64,000 bases of DNA from Trichodesmium sp050015995 (GCF_050015995.1 NZ_JBNHEP010000099.1:62001-126000), one strand, 5' to 3'. Shown: positions 8,932-18,529, counted from the first letter of the stretch. The notes: generated by a model not told the origin, from the sequence alone. Program-made: numbers and translations.

Positions 8932-9990
8932 ATGCAATTTTCTAACTTATCTCTAGGACACACTTTACAGATTTTGCAACAAGGTAAGTGCCTGGGAAAA
9001 AAAGAATTAGAAATCTTAGCAAATCAGGAATTAATAGAACAAAAACTTGCCGATGTTTTTAACATTACTTCGGCAAATGTGAGAGAAGTAATTATGGAGC
9101 GATCGCTTTTATTTCAGTCTGTAATTACTGACTATGATAAATTTCCTCTCAGAGATAATCAGACTTTAGAAACTTTATGGAAATTATGGTTGCCTTTAGG
9201 AATAAAATTAGCTAATAAACGTCAAAGTTTAAGTCGCCCATTAGTTCAAGGAATTTTAGGTGGACAAGGAACTGGTAAAACTACCCTAGCAAAAATTTTA
9301 GTCTTAATTTTAGACAGGCTTGGCTATAAAACTATTAGCATTTCTATTGATGATATTTATAAAACTTACGCCGAACGTCAACTTTTACAAAAAGAAGATT
9401 CCCGATTAATTTGGCGCGGACCTCCAGGAACCCATGATGTTAGTTTAGGAATAGAAATTTTAGATAAATTACGTCAATCTGAAAATCGAAATTCTGATAA
9501 TTTAATTGCTATTCCTAGATTTAATAAGTCTCTTTTTCATGGAGCTGGAGATAGAATTGAACCAGAGATAGTAAGTAAAGTTGATATTGTTTTATTTGAA
9601 GGTTGGTTTGTGGGAGTTCGACCAGTTGAAGAGAAAATTTTTGATGTTGCACCACCACCAATTATTACAGAAGCAGACAAAAAATTTGCCCGTGATATGA
9701 ATAAAAAATTAACAGAATATTTACCTCTGTGGGAAAAGTTAGATAGTTTAATTGTTTTATATCCTACTGATTATCGTTTTTCTAAACAATGGCGAAAACA
9801 AGCAGAACAACAAATGATTGCTTCAGGAAAATCAGGAATGAATGATGATGAAATTGAAAATTTTGTAGATTATTTTTGGAAAGCATTGCATCCAGAATTT
9901 TTCATTAAACCACTCATACAAAATCCTGAATTAGTAGACTTAGTGATAGAAATTAATTCCGATCATTCTGTCGGAAATATTTATCATTAA
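8932..9990 (+). CDS. D-glycerate 3-kinase (plant/cyanobacterial GLYK type)
   Basis: 352 residues with a Walker A motif GGQGTGKTT at 110-118, then SISIDDIYKTY (about 138-148), WRGPPGTHDV (about 162-171), and FEGWFVGVRP (about 222-231). This motif series is that of the P-loop glycerate kinases related to phosphoribulokinase/uridine kinase, which phosphorylate D-glycerate to 3-phosphoglycerate in the final step of photorespiration. Length and N-terminal helical extension fit the family. It is monocistronic as far as can be seen. Confidence 0.85.
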   Translation: MQFSNLSLGHTLQILQQGKCLGKKELEILANQELIEQKLADVFNITSANVREVIMERSLLFQSVITDYDKFPLRDNQTLETLWKLWLPLGIKLANKRQSLSRPLVQGILGGQGTGKTTLAKILVLILDRLGYKTISISIDDIYKTYAERQLLQKEDSRLIWRGPPGTHDVSLGIEILDKLRQSENRNSDNLIAIPRFNKSLFHGAGDRIEPEIVSKVDIVLFEGWFVGVRPVEEKIFDVAPPPIITEADKKFARDMNKKLTEYLPLWEKLDSLIVLYPTDYRFSKQWRKQAEQQMIASGKSGMNDDEIENFVDYFWKALHPEFFIKPLIQNPELVDLVIEINSDHSVGNIYH

Positions 9991-10168
9991 AACTATTAAA
10001 TAAGAAGCTAAATTAAAAACAAGGTGGTGGTGCATTGTAATAGTCGTCTATTGTCATTATTTTTGTTACGAGACATGGCAGTGGGAGCATCTTACTCCCA
10101 TGCTAGGCATTGCTTATTCCTATTTAGCATTGCTAATGCAATTTATTGAATATTATAAATGGTACTAC
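9991..10168. other. Non-coding downstream of glycerate kinase
   Basis: A small hairpin GTGGGAGCATCTTACTCCCA lies at 10080-10099, and imperfect repeats of TAGCATTGCTAATGC/TAGGCATTGCTTATTCC follow. No gene seen. Confidence 0.4.
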
Positions 10169-10643
10169 TAGGGCGTCTAGACTAAAATTGTGGGTTGAAA
10201 AAACCTAACCCCCTAACCCCCTTCCTATCCCCCCTTACCCCCCTTTGAAAGAGTAGGACTGTTTCAAAAAGCTTTTTTGGGTGAAGGAGGGATTTGGAGG
10301 TAGAAAAATGGCAAAATACAACTAAATAACTCGCGCTATGGAAGGAATTAGCTAACTAAAGCCTAACTGATTATTCTCATGAGTACGGCTATGCAGGACT
10401 GATAATTGATTAATGGACAATGATGATTGTGGGAAAAATTTGATGATTTTGAGACGAACTAGGAACGAATTTCTCCCCATCTCCCCATCTCCCCATCTCC
10501 CTATCTGTCTTTCAAGAGAATGAAACAGCCCTGCCTTTGAAAGGGAAGGGGGAATTTCTCCCCTCTCCTTGCAGGAGAGGGGGATGGGGGAGAGGTCTTA
10601 ACCAAGCAGCAAACTTACCCACATTTTTAATCTAGACACGCTA
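10169..10643. mobile_element. MITE family A, long copy (475 bp), target duplication CTAC
   Basis: Terminal inverted repeats TAGGGCGTCTAGACTAAAAT and (reverse complement at the right end) TAGCGTGTCTAGATTAAAAA, continuing into GTGGGT on both sides, are flanked by CTAC at 10165-10168 and 10644-10647. Two more copies are at 40991-41153 and 50606-50764. The interior has C/T-rich 'cccctaacccccttcc' runs and a gatggggagatggggag-type array; it codes for nothing, so it is non-autonomous. Confidence 0.8.
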
Positions 10644-10844
10644 CTACCTAGAAGTCAAAAATTCAAAAGAAAAGTATTGATTAGTAAAACTTTTACGGTT
10701 TTGTCAGTGACCAAAGAAATAAGGTCTCAAGCCTCCTACTGGCTTTGCCAGAGGCTGAAGCCATAAAAAAGGATAAAAAAGAAAATTCCCTATTGGGTAT
10801 TACACAATTTTTAGAGCTTTAATATAGCTCAAACTCTCTTTGTG

Positions 10845-11061
<217 letters not shown>

Positions 11062-11538
11062 GATAGGTTATTTCAGTTATCAGTATATCAGTACCTCCGA
11101 CTAAAGTATCTGGCTTGAAATACTGAGTTGAATATTTTTTTCATCCCCTGAAAAAGGGATATTTTAGACCTCATTTTTTGGTAAATACGCCCATTTTTTT
11201 ACTCAAGCAATCAAAGAAACGAAAAGACATTAGTTAATAAATATTTGAGCAGAATCGTTTCAATTTTGTTGTGTAATACCAATTACTAAAAGTAATGCTA
11301 CGCTTCAGCTATACTTCAAAAGTTAAATATTTAGCAAGGTAAACAGTCTTTTTTTTACAATTATTAATCAGTCAGTATTGATTGGATTGTTTCTAGTTTT
11401 ACTTCTCCCCACACTCCCCACACTTTCCAACCCTTTTAATATAGCATTCTTTTTGAGAAATGGTATAATTTTCACCCTGTTTATGCTATAAAATAGACAA
11501 ATTGATAGCTAAATTTTTATTATTAAGTCAGGATAAAA
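11062..11538. other. Non-coding, with ttatcag-type repeat
   Basis: The segment TTATTTCAGTTATCAGTATA...ACCTCCGACTAAAGTATC (11070-11115) belongs to a repeat also seen at 13850, 15828 and 61834. The promoter of the channel-fusion gene should lie in the last 100 bases; TATAAAAT at about 11486 is a plausible -10 element. Confidence 0.4.
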
Positions 11539-13824
11539 ATGGCAAAAAAAAAATTAATAATTTTGCTAGCAACTGTGTTATTAACCGTGATAGCAGTTAT
11601 AGTTACTGCTAATTTTAACAGACAAAATCAAGAAAATATAACGATAGCGGTCGCAGCTTCTTTAACTAATGCAGGAGAAGCAACAGAAAAAGTAGGCAAA
11701 TCAATGGTCAGAGGGGTACAACTCTACATCAACAATATCAACAAAGCCGGAGGAATTCAAGGTAAACAGTTGAAACTGCAAATTTATGACGACCAAGGAA
11801 AAGTAGATGTAGCTGAAAAAATAGCTCGGGAGATTGTCCAATCTCCAGCGATCGCCGTTATTGGTCACTATTCTAGTAGTGTATGTCTGGCCACCGGAAA
11901 AATTTATCAAGCTGCTGGTATTCCTGCAATCAGTGGTTCAGCAACTGCCGATGCAGTTACGGCAGAGAATGAGTGGTACTTCCGGACAATTTTTAACGAC
12001 ACCTTTCAAGGTAAATTTATCGCGACTTACTTGAGAAAAGTTCTAGGATATTCAGAAATTGGTATTATCCGGGGCTATGATGCTTACGGTTTAAACTTAG
12101 GTAAAAATATTGAAACAGCTTTCCAGGAATTAGGAGGAAAGACAATAGCTCAATGGCAACTACCAAAAAACCAAAGCGCTGCAACCGATCGGATAATTAT
12201 CAAGGAATTGCAGAAACTCAAAAAGTTAGATCGACTTCCACAAGCAATTATGTTAGCTACGAATCGCGATCAAGTGACGAATTTACTGCGCGAAATCAAA
12301 AGACGCAACCTAAATTTATCCCTATTTGGTGGTGACGATCTAGGTGATGTAGGTTTTGCTCAAACCTTTGCTGACCTTCCTGAAGAAGAAAGTCCAGGCT
12401 TCTTTACCAATGGCCTTTATGCTACAGTGCCAATCATTTATGATGTAGTTAATGAGCAAACTCAACAATTTAAGAGAACATTTGAAAAGATTTATGGAGT
12501 TTCCCCTGGTTGGTCTGCTGTTTCCTACTATGATGCTACCAGCGCCGTTGTAGAAGCTATTAATAGGACTTTATTAACAGAAAAAGATTTACCAACATCA
12601 GTTTTTACAGGTAAAGACCTCAAAAAAGATCGTTCCCTGGTTAAAGAGGGTTTAGTTGGGATCGATAGTCCCGATACCGCCGTCGAAACAGGAACAAGAA
12701 AATTTTACTTTGCTGAGAATAATACTGCTAGTGTTCCTATTGGTGTGGGAGTCTTTGACCAAGCTCAACTTGTATCCGCTTTTACTCAACTACAACTGAT
12801 TACAAATATCAATATAATTTCCAACTTAGAAGCAAAAATTGCTAATAGAAATATTTTCAAAATTGGGCAAGAATACTGGAAAAAAACCGACATTGTTTAT
12901 GTAGGTTTGGATCTTAATGAAATTAGCAATCTAGATGAAAAAAGTTCAAACTATCTGGTCGATTTTTATTTGTGGTTTAGATATAAAGGTAATGTGAGTC
13001 CTGATAAAATTGAGTTTATCAACTATGGGATAAATCGTTTAGATTCTGGAGAACAATTAACTCTCGAAGAACCAATAGAGAGTGGAGAAGAAAATGGAGT
13101 TAAGTATAAAATATATAGGATTAAAGCTGATTTTCACGAAAAGTTTGATTTTCACGATTACCCATTCGATCAACAGCGTTTAACTGTAAAGTTTCGCAAC
13201 ATAAAGCGAACCAGAGACGAGTTGATTTATGCAATTGACTTCATCGGAATGCAAAATATTACTACACAAGAATTATTTAATAAGTGGAGGCAGAAAGTTT
13301 TTAAACAAATTACCTCTTGGAGACCTACAAAAATAACTTTTTTTCAGAATACTTTAGTAAATGATTCTAAATTAGGCTATCGGAAATTTATCAATACAAA
13401 CTCATATTTAGAATACTCCCAGTTCAATGTTGTCATTGATATCAAAAGGGAAATAGTCAGTTTCAGTCTCAAAAATTTACTGCCTCTGTGGTTTTTTGTT
13501 CTTGTAGCATATCAATTATTGTTTTTACCTTTCGATAAACTATCTGCCGAATTATTTAGTGGTATATTACTAGCTATTGTATTTTACCATCTGAGTTTAT
13601 TAGAAGCTTTGCCTGATGGAATTGGTTATGTTGTTGCCCTTGATTATGCTTTTTATTTAGTCTATTTTTTATGTGGGTTAGAATTAGCGTTAGTAACAGC
13701 AGGGTCTAGTAACAGATTTAAAAATAATAAAGCACAGCTTAGACAATTAATTGTATCAGCCAGGGTGCTATTTCCAGTTATTCTATTGATTGGATCTATC
13801 TGGCTTTGTATAATGTATTTATAG
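11539..13824 (+). CDS. Periplasmic binding protein fused to a pentameric ligand-gated ion channel (Cys-loop/Pro-loop type)
   Basis: 761 residues. An N-terminal signal-anchor (about 4-25) is followed by a type 1 periplasmic-binding (LivJ/amino-acid receptor) domain, about 33-420, recognisable from VRGVQLYINNINKAGGIQGK, AVIGHYSSSVCLATGKIYQ and GIIRGYDAYGLNLGK. After a linker comes a beta-rich ligand-binding domain with FDFHDYPFDQQRLTVKF (YPFD at 541-544), the Pro-loop of pentameric channels. Four membrane helices follow, about 645-666, 672-691, 700-722 and 737-760, with LLEALPDGIGYV between M2 and M3 and SARVLFPVILL opening M4; this order aligns well with the bacterial channel GLIC. An M2 cytoplasmic-end acidic residue (E671) is present. 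No cysteine pair brackets the loop, as in other prokaryotic members. The likely role is a solute-gated cation channel whose gating is tuned by an amino-acid-type ligand (inference). No operon partner. Confidence 0.85.
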   Translation: MAKKKLIILLATVLLTVIAVIVTANFNRQNQENITIAVAASLTNAGEATEKVGKSMVRGVQLYINNINKAGGIQGKQLKLQIYDDQGKVDVAEKIAREIVQSPAIAVIGHYSSSVCLATGKIYQAAGIPAISGSATADAVTAENEWYFRTIFNDTFQGKFIATYLRKVLGYSEIGIIRGYDAYGLNLGKNIETAFQELGGKTIAQWQLPKNQSAATDRIIIKELQKLKKLDRLPQAIMLATNRDQVTNLLREIKRRNLNLSLFGGDDLGDVGFAQTFADLPEEESPGFFTNGLYATVPIIYDVVNEQTQQFKRTFEKIYGVSPGWSAVSYYDATSAVVEAINRTLLTEKDLPTSVFTGKDLKKDRSLVKEGLVGIDSPDTAVETGTRKFYFAENNTASVPIGVGVFDQAQLVSAFTQLQLITNINIISNLEAKIANRNIFKIGQEYWKKTDIVYVGLDLNEISNLDEKSSNYLVDFYLWFRYKGNVSPDKIEFINYGINRLDSGEQLTLEEPIESGEENGVKYKIYRIKADFHEKFDFHDYPFDQQRLTVKFRNIKRTRDELIYAIDFIGMQNITTQELFNKWRQKVFKQITSWRPTKITFFQNTLVNDSKLGYRKFINTNSYLEYSQFNVVIDIKREIVSFSLKNLLPLWFFVLVAYQLLFLPFDKLSAELFSGILLAIVFYHLSLLEALPDGIGYVVALDYAFYLVYFLCGLELALVTAGSSNRFKNNKAQLRQLIVSARVLFPVILLIGSIWLCIMYL

Positions 13825-14164
13825 TGTCACTTGTAGGAAAAGTCTGGTCATTTCAGTTATCAGTTATTTAGGACTTACGCAATACAACATATTTTTGTCA
13901 TTGCGACCGACAGGGAAGCAATTTCAAATCTTAGTTTGTCGTACCTCATGTATAAGTCCTGTTATTAATAACTCCGACTAAAGCATCCAGATTGAAATAT
14001 GTATGGCGAATATTTTTTTCATCTCCTTAAAAGGGGGAGACTTTGGACTTAACATGATATTAGTAGATTAGTACCACTTACCCAAACTCATTGTTACAAA
14101 AATTATCATATTTTTGTATTTAATTTGTATTAAAATTTCTCTGTTATTACTAATTTAAAAATTA
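13825..14164. repeat. Nested repeats: ttatcag-type element interrupted by a small aggacttacgca TIR element
   Basis: The repeat TCATTTCAGTTATCAGTTAT (13850) ... ACTCCGACTAAAGCATCC (13970-13990) is the same as at 11070-11115 but is split by about 105 bp (13866-13970) bounded by AGGACTTACGCAA and TATAAGTCCTGTT, ends like those of the element at 18684-19146. No gene is present. The rest is AT-rich upstream sequence for the 5'-nucleotidase remnant. Confidence 0.55.
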
Positions 14165-14503
14165 ATGAAAACTATATATTTACTAAGACCCAGAGAGGCC
14201 GAAGGCACTTATCTGAGAATAGTCTCAATAAATGATGTTTACGACATCAAAAACTATCCTTATGTTGAAACAGTTATTAAATCTCTAAAACAGACAGCAG
14301 AAGATGCAGTAGTAATAGCTGCTCTTAGCGGAGATTTTCTTTCTCCCTGTTGATTAACTTCCTTGGATGGTGGTAAGTCAATGTTAGAAGTCCTCAACTT
14401 AGTGGAGATTTATTACCTTTGCTTTGGCAACCATGAATTTGATGTGAATCTAGATGTCCTACAAGAACGTTTCAAAACCTACCAAGGTAAGTGTCTAAGA
14501 TGA
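14165..14503 (+). pseudogene. 5'-nucleotidase / metallophosphoesterase, N-terminal part with internal stop
   Basis: The frame reads LRIVSINDVYDIKNYPYVET...VVIAALSGDFLSPC, then TGA (14351-14353), then continues in the same frame LTSLDGGKSMLEVL...YYLCFGNHEFDV and stops at TGA 14501-14503. SINDVY (metal-binding N/D), GDFLSP and FGNHEFDV (GNHE metal/phosphate motif) are the hallmarks of the UshA-like calcineurin-fold domain. The rest of the catalytic domain and the whole C-terminal domain are missing, replaced by ggagtca repeats at 14530-14565. It is clearly a remnant. Confidence 0.8.
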
Positions 14504-14580
14504 GTTAGCATCCTTAGCTATCTAATAGGGAGGAGTCAGGAGTCAGAAGTCAGGATTCAGGAGGGAAGAGGAGAATCAGT

Positions 14581-15180
14581 ACCCTAACTTTTCTGGCGAT
14601 CGCTCTATACATTCCCCAAGCATTTTTTCAATTTGGTCTACCACCACCATTTCCCAATATCACTGATAATCTCTGCCGTGATTTTTGGTATCAGTCAAGT
14701 CTTCTTCTCAAGCAAGCTGCTATCAGCGATTTTGATTTTTGTCGGATTGATACTGTACAGCCGGGAAGTATTTTTGCCCTATTGGGTTCGGCAATTAGAC
14801 TACTAACAGGAATGGCGTTGGGAATAGATCCCAATGTGCTTTATTTTGGACTATGGGGATACAACTCGACATTGAGAGCGATCGCCACTGGAGGAATCTT
14901 TTATGCTCCTAACTTGAGGAGTGTGGGGTCATCCTCTGGAGCAGCCTTACTAACAGCACTAATCTGTTGGATAATCAATGTAACTATGACACCCATTGGT
15001 TTACCCATTTTGTCAATCCCCTTTCAGTTGGGGACTTACATTTGCTTTTTAAGCATGAGACGATTACTTCCTTCTTTAGTTCCTGTAGCACCTTATGCTA
15101 TTGCTAGCCCAGAAGAACATCGATTTCGCTATATTACTGCCAAAGAGGTTATTTCCAGGTTCCGAAAGCAATTAAAATAA
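14581..15180 (+). pseudogene. Urea transporter (UT family), C-terminal half
   Basis: Open from about 14581 to TAA 15178-15180, about 199 codons. The region GSIFALLGSAIRLLTGMALG (about 62-81), FGLWGYNSTLRAIATGGIFY and a terminal helix ILSIPFQLGTYICFL match the second half of eukaryote- and bacterial-type urea channels (UT; the [FL]GLxGYN-x-L-x-x-IA-x-GG motif occurs once per half). UT proteins have two such halves; only one is present, and the 5' side runs into ggagtca repeats, so the gene is truncated. A TTG at 14782 could start a 132-residue product but would still be half a pore. The EF-hand gene follows 5 bases later in another frame. Confidence 0.7.
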
Positions 15181-15185
15181 AAGAG

Positions 15186-15656
15186 GTGATCGAAGGAAGG
15201 CATCATCGGGTATTATTTACCAATGCTTCACAAGAGCTAAAAGGAGATATACGCTACATTTTTGATGGAATTGACAGCAACAATAGTGGTAGTTTGTCCC
15301 TAAAGGAACTCAGTTACCACTTTCAAAAAGCAGGAAACCCCTTAAAGGAAGAGGAGTTGAATCTTGTCTTTTCTAGTATGGATGTGGATAGTAGTGGCGA
15401 GATTGACCTTGAAGAGTTTGGCGAACTGATGTTACGGCATCGCTATTTGATGTCAAGGTTTGAAGAATTTTCCACTTACTTTATTCCCATTGATGCTGAC
15501 AAAAATGGTGTTTTAGATATCCGTGAAATGAATGTAGTATTGGCAAGTGTTGATGAACCTCCTTTTTCAGAGGAGGAAATCGCATTTCTATATCAAAAAA
15601 CAAGAGAAAAAGACTTCACTTGGGAAAAGTTTATTGAAGTATTATTAGTAATTTAG
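15186..15656 (+). CDS. EF-hand calcium-binding protein, possibly the detached C-terminal domain of the urea transporter
   Basis: 156 residues from GTG 15186; the frame is open further upstream and overlaps the end of the UT frame. Three canonical EF-hand loops are visible: DSNNSGSLSLKE (about 30-41), DVDSSGEIDLEE (66-77) and DADKNGVLDIRE (103-114), and a fourth, degenerate one near the C-terminus. No membrane segment. The lack of a clear start and the tight abutment with the preceding transporter half suggest an original transporter-EF-hand fusion split by a frameshift; alternatively it is an independent calmodulin-like protein. Calcium binding is inferred from the loops. Confidence 0.7.
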   Translation: MIEGRHHRVLFTNASQELKGDIRYIFDGIDSNNSGSLSLKELSYHFQKAGNPLKEEELNLVFSSMDVDSSGEIDLEEFGELMLRHRYLMSRFEEFSTYFIPIDADKNGVLDIREMNVVLASVDEPPFSEEEIAFLYQKTREKDFTWEKFIEVLLVI

Positions 15657-15671
15657 GGGTTTGTGAATAAA

Positions 15672-15775
15672 TAGACATCTCCAGAAAAGAGGGAACAGGG
15701 AACAGGGAACAGGGAGGAGGAATTGATAATTTATGGATAATAATTGACTTTACTGTTTATTTTTGGAGATGTCTA
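15672..15775. mobile_element. MITE-like family F, copy 1 (104 bp)
   Basis: Ends TAGACATCTCCAGAAAAGAG and ...TTTTGGAGATGTCTA form a terminal inverted repeat. The inside has three tandem GGGAACA units and GATAATTTATGGATAATAAT. An inverted second copy is at 33569-33686. A TA dinucleotide at both edges suggests a TA target duplication. Confidence 0.75.
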
Positions 15776-16073
15776 ATGTAGAATATCATGTCCGGTTGAA
15801 CAGTTATAAATAATTAGGGAGGAGTCATTTCAGTTATCAGTTATCAGTACCTCTGGCTGAACCATCAGGATTGAAATAATGACCAAGAAAAGAAAAAAAA
15901 ATCCTTTTAGCCAATCCTCTTATTGATAATAAGAGGTAATAATTAATTATTAATTGTTAATTATTGAAACTCTTGTTTTGGCTAAAAACTTACATTGTTA
16001 GGAATTTCATACCTAAAATTAGCAACGCCGTAATTTAATATCCAATGTTGTTAACAACAACAAAAGCTTAAAA
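15776..16073. repeat. Repeat-filled gap
   Basis: Contains a solo end ATATCATGTCCGGTTGAACA (15784) of the family at 19209 and 37181, a ttatcag-type segment with ACCTCTGGCTGAACCATCAG (15828-15870), and a short CCTCTTAT...AAGAGGTAATAATTAATTAT repeat (15890-15966) that could act as a terminator for the leftward TPR gene. No gene. Confidence 0.5.
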
Positions 16074-17246
16074 TTAATCTTCCAATTCCGCCATAGCAAT
16101 TTTCACTTTTTCCTTACCCTCAGAATTATCCTGTTCCTCAAACAATTTTAAAGCTTTTTCAAAAGATCTTAATGCTTCTCTGTTACGTTCTCTACCTTTA
16201 AGAGCTAACCCCATTTTATAATGACCATCTGCATTCTCAGGATTTCTCTTAATTACTTGCCGATACATAATTATTGCTTGTAAATAATCCTGCTGTTCTA
16301 AAAGTATCTCTGCAGCAGCAAACCTAGCTTCCAGTAAATCAGGATTAGCATAAGCAGCTCTTTGATAAAATTTCAAAGCACCTTGAATATTATTCTGCGC
16401 TTGATAAATTTCCGCAATTTGAAACTGAATATCTCCATTTCGAGGTTCTAGACGAGAGGCTAATTTCAGAGCAGCTAAACCGCCATTAGTATCTCCAGTA
16501 GCGAGTAGAGCAGTTCCCAACTTGATTTGTATCCCTGCATCTCTCGGTGATAATTGCACAGCTTGTCGCACTGCTGCCAATGCTTCAGGAAAGCGCTTTT
16601 GCTTAAGTAATACTAAACCCATTGCAGCATGAGCTTCAGCATTCTGAGGATTAGACTTAATTGCTACTTGATATGCAACGATCGCCTCATTGTATTTCTC
16701 TTGGCGAAACAATGCAGCAGCTAACCCTAAATGAGCATTAATATTATTGCGGTCTAGCAAAGAAGCACGACGATAAGCTTCAATTGCACCCTGATAATTT
16801 TCTAATTTGGCCATACTATACCCCAAACCATATTGAAAATTTGCGTTATGAGGATCTATGGCGATCGCCTGTTGATAAAACTGAACTGCTGCTTGGAAAT
16901 TTTCTTGTAGTGCTTCCAAGTAGGCAATACCGGAATATATTTGTGCATTCTTGGGGTCTAAACGTGCTGCCTGTTGATATATTGTTATGGCAAGTTGATA
17001 ATTTCCAGCATCCGCTAATTCACGTCCTTGACGTAGTAGTTTATCTAACTTTGAACTCGCAGCTTGATCAGCTTGAGCTAATAATTTGACCCCACAAGTT
17101 GGAAAAGTATAGGAGGTGTCATTTGCCTTTTGGTCTATTTGTTGACAAGGAACTCCATAAACAATAGAAGGAATAGTGGCTGTTATTGTGGCCACTATTA
17201 GACTATTTAATATTAATATTGTTTGTTTATACACGGCTAGTCTCAA
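16074..17246 (-). CDS. Tetratricopeptide repeat protein, probably exported
   Basis: 390 residues. An N-terminal hydrophobic segment (about 8-30, ILILNSLIVATITATIPSIV) looks like a signal peptide or anchor. From about 68 to 380 there are roughly nine 34-residue TPR units (e.g. NYQLAITIYQQAARLDPKNA, NPENADGHYKMGLALKGRER), forming a protein-interaction solenoid. The start used is a TTG at 17246; an in-frame GTG four codons later is an alternative. TPR proteins of this kind in cyanobacteria often serve photosynthetic-complex assembly or envelope functions, but nothing here decides which. Confidence 0.8.
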   Translation of the reverse strand: MRLAVYKQTILILNSLIVATITATIPSIVYGVPCQQIDQKANDTSYTFPTCGVKLLAQADQAASSKLDKLLRQGRELADAGNYQLAITIYQQAARLDPKNAQIYSGIAYLEALQENFQAAVQFYQQAIAIDPHNANFQYGLGYSMAKLENYQGAIEAYRRASLLDRNNINAHLGLAAALFRQEKYNEAIVAYQVAIKSNPQNAEAHAAMGLVLLKQKRFPEALAAVRQAVQLSPRDAGIQIKLGTALLATGDTNGGLAALKLASRLEPRNGDIQFQIAEIYQAQNNIQGALKFYQRAAYANPDLLEARFAAAEILLEQQDYLQAIIMYRQVIKRNPENADGHYKMGLALKGRERNREALRSFEKALKLFEEQDNSEGKEKVKIAMAELED

Positions 17247-17489
17247 ATATTAGGTGTTTATAGAAATTATTAATCATATCACTTTGTTCAGGAATTCCCT
17301 AGAAAGTTGGGAATGAAAGTTTCCCAGAAAGCTTTGGCCATTATTGAATTACGCGATCGCGAAAACAACTCAATCACTTCGTCAAATGAATATGTTTTTT
17401 TGAAAGCCAATAAAACTTGTAAACCGAAGTAGCGATCGCCAGCCCGGTTTTAATCATCTACTCAACTTCATCCAATAGGTCAAAAGTAA

Positions 17490-18529
17490 GAGGCTGTTTG
17501 TAAAGAATTATGAAGTATTAGTAGCGATATAGCTGCCGCTAGGCTCCGCCAACGCTAACCATTTTAGCATTAAACGAATCATGGAAATATAAACCAAAGC
17601 TTCGCTATTGTGAGGATTTTCTTCATAATCTTTAGACAGTTTACGATTACGGCCTAACCAAGCAAAAGTCCTCTCTACCACCCAGCGTCTGGGTAAAACT
17701 TTAAACCCTTTTTCAGTTTTGTTAACAATAGCTAATTTCCATCCACAAACCATTGGCACTGATTTCTCTAGTTTTCCTCTATAACCTTGATCTGCCCAAA
17801 CAATTTTCAGATTCGGAGCATCATATTTAGCTTGAAGAAATACAGACGCGAGCTCCTTCTCTATCCTGTATATTTGCAGTATGTACAACTACACTCACTA
17901 ACAACCTTTGAGTATCTACCAATATGTGTCGTTTTCTTCCTTTTACCTTTTTACCAGCATCATAACCTCTAATCCCCCTTTTTCAGTCGTTTTTACCGAC
18001 TGTGAATCAATTATACCCGCCGATGGCTCTTCAGTTCTTCCTTGTTTGATTCTGACTTTTCTTCGTAACGTATCATTGATTTGTTTCCATACTCCACTGC
18101 ATTGCCAACGATAAAAATAGGTAGCTACGGTCTGCCAAGGTGGTAAATTATGAGGAAGTGCCCGCCATGTACAGCCGTTGTGTACGGGCATTGCACAATC
18201 AGGAATGATGAAATCCGAAAATAGATATTTTTGGATAATTCTTTCCTTAATATATGTACAGTTGATAATCTATTATCATTCTTTAATATGCAACCCCTGT
18301 GTACGAGGTAGAAAATACCATTAATAACTTCTCTTGTATCGACACTTCGAGACGTACCACCAGAATGGGGTGGAGGAATCAGGGGCCTTAAAATTTCCGA
18401 CTGTTCATTGGTTAGGTCACCCTTGATAGTTTTTTCTTTCCATAGGAGGGAAAATCATTACAATTATCATTGTCTTACCTTTTGGGTTATGGCGATCAAT
18501 TTCCCTTACAAAACTTTACAAACAGTCTC
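17490..18529. mobile_element. IS5-type insertion sequence, degenerate; TIR gagnctgtttgtaaag, target duplication TAA
   Basis: Left end GAGGCTGTTTGTAAAG (17490-17505) and right end CTTTACAAACAGTCTC (18514-18529) are inverted repeats with one mismatch, flanked by TAA at 17487-17489 and 18530-18532. The 1,040-bp interior holds a leftward IS5-family transposase pseudogene. The MITE at 48944-49200 has the same ends and the same kind of 3-bp duplication. Confidence 0.85.
17508..18443 (-). pseudogene. IS5-family transposase, broken by an about 100-bp insertion and frameshifts
   Basis: Read leftward: DLTNEQSEILRPLIPPPHSG and TREVINGIFYLV (N-terminus, 18290-18415), then about 100 bp of foreign sequence between two GTACACAxxGGxTG copies, then GCTWRALPHNLPPWQTVATY and RTEEPSAGIIDSQSVKTTEK (first catalytic Asp), a frameshift near 17940-17890, then IVWADQGYRGKLEK (second Asp region) and VLPRRWVVERTFAWLGRNRK (catalytic Glu region). 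The motif order is that of IS5-type DDE transposases. The gene cannot be functional without multiple corrections. Confidence 0.85.
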
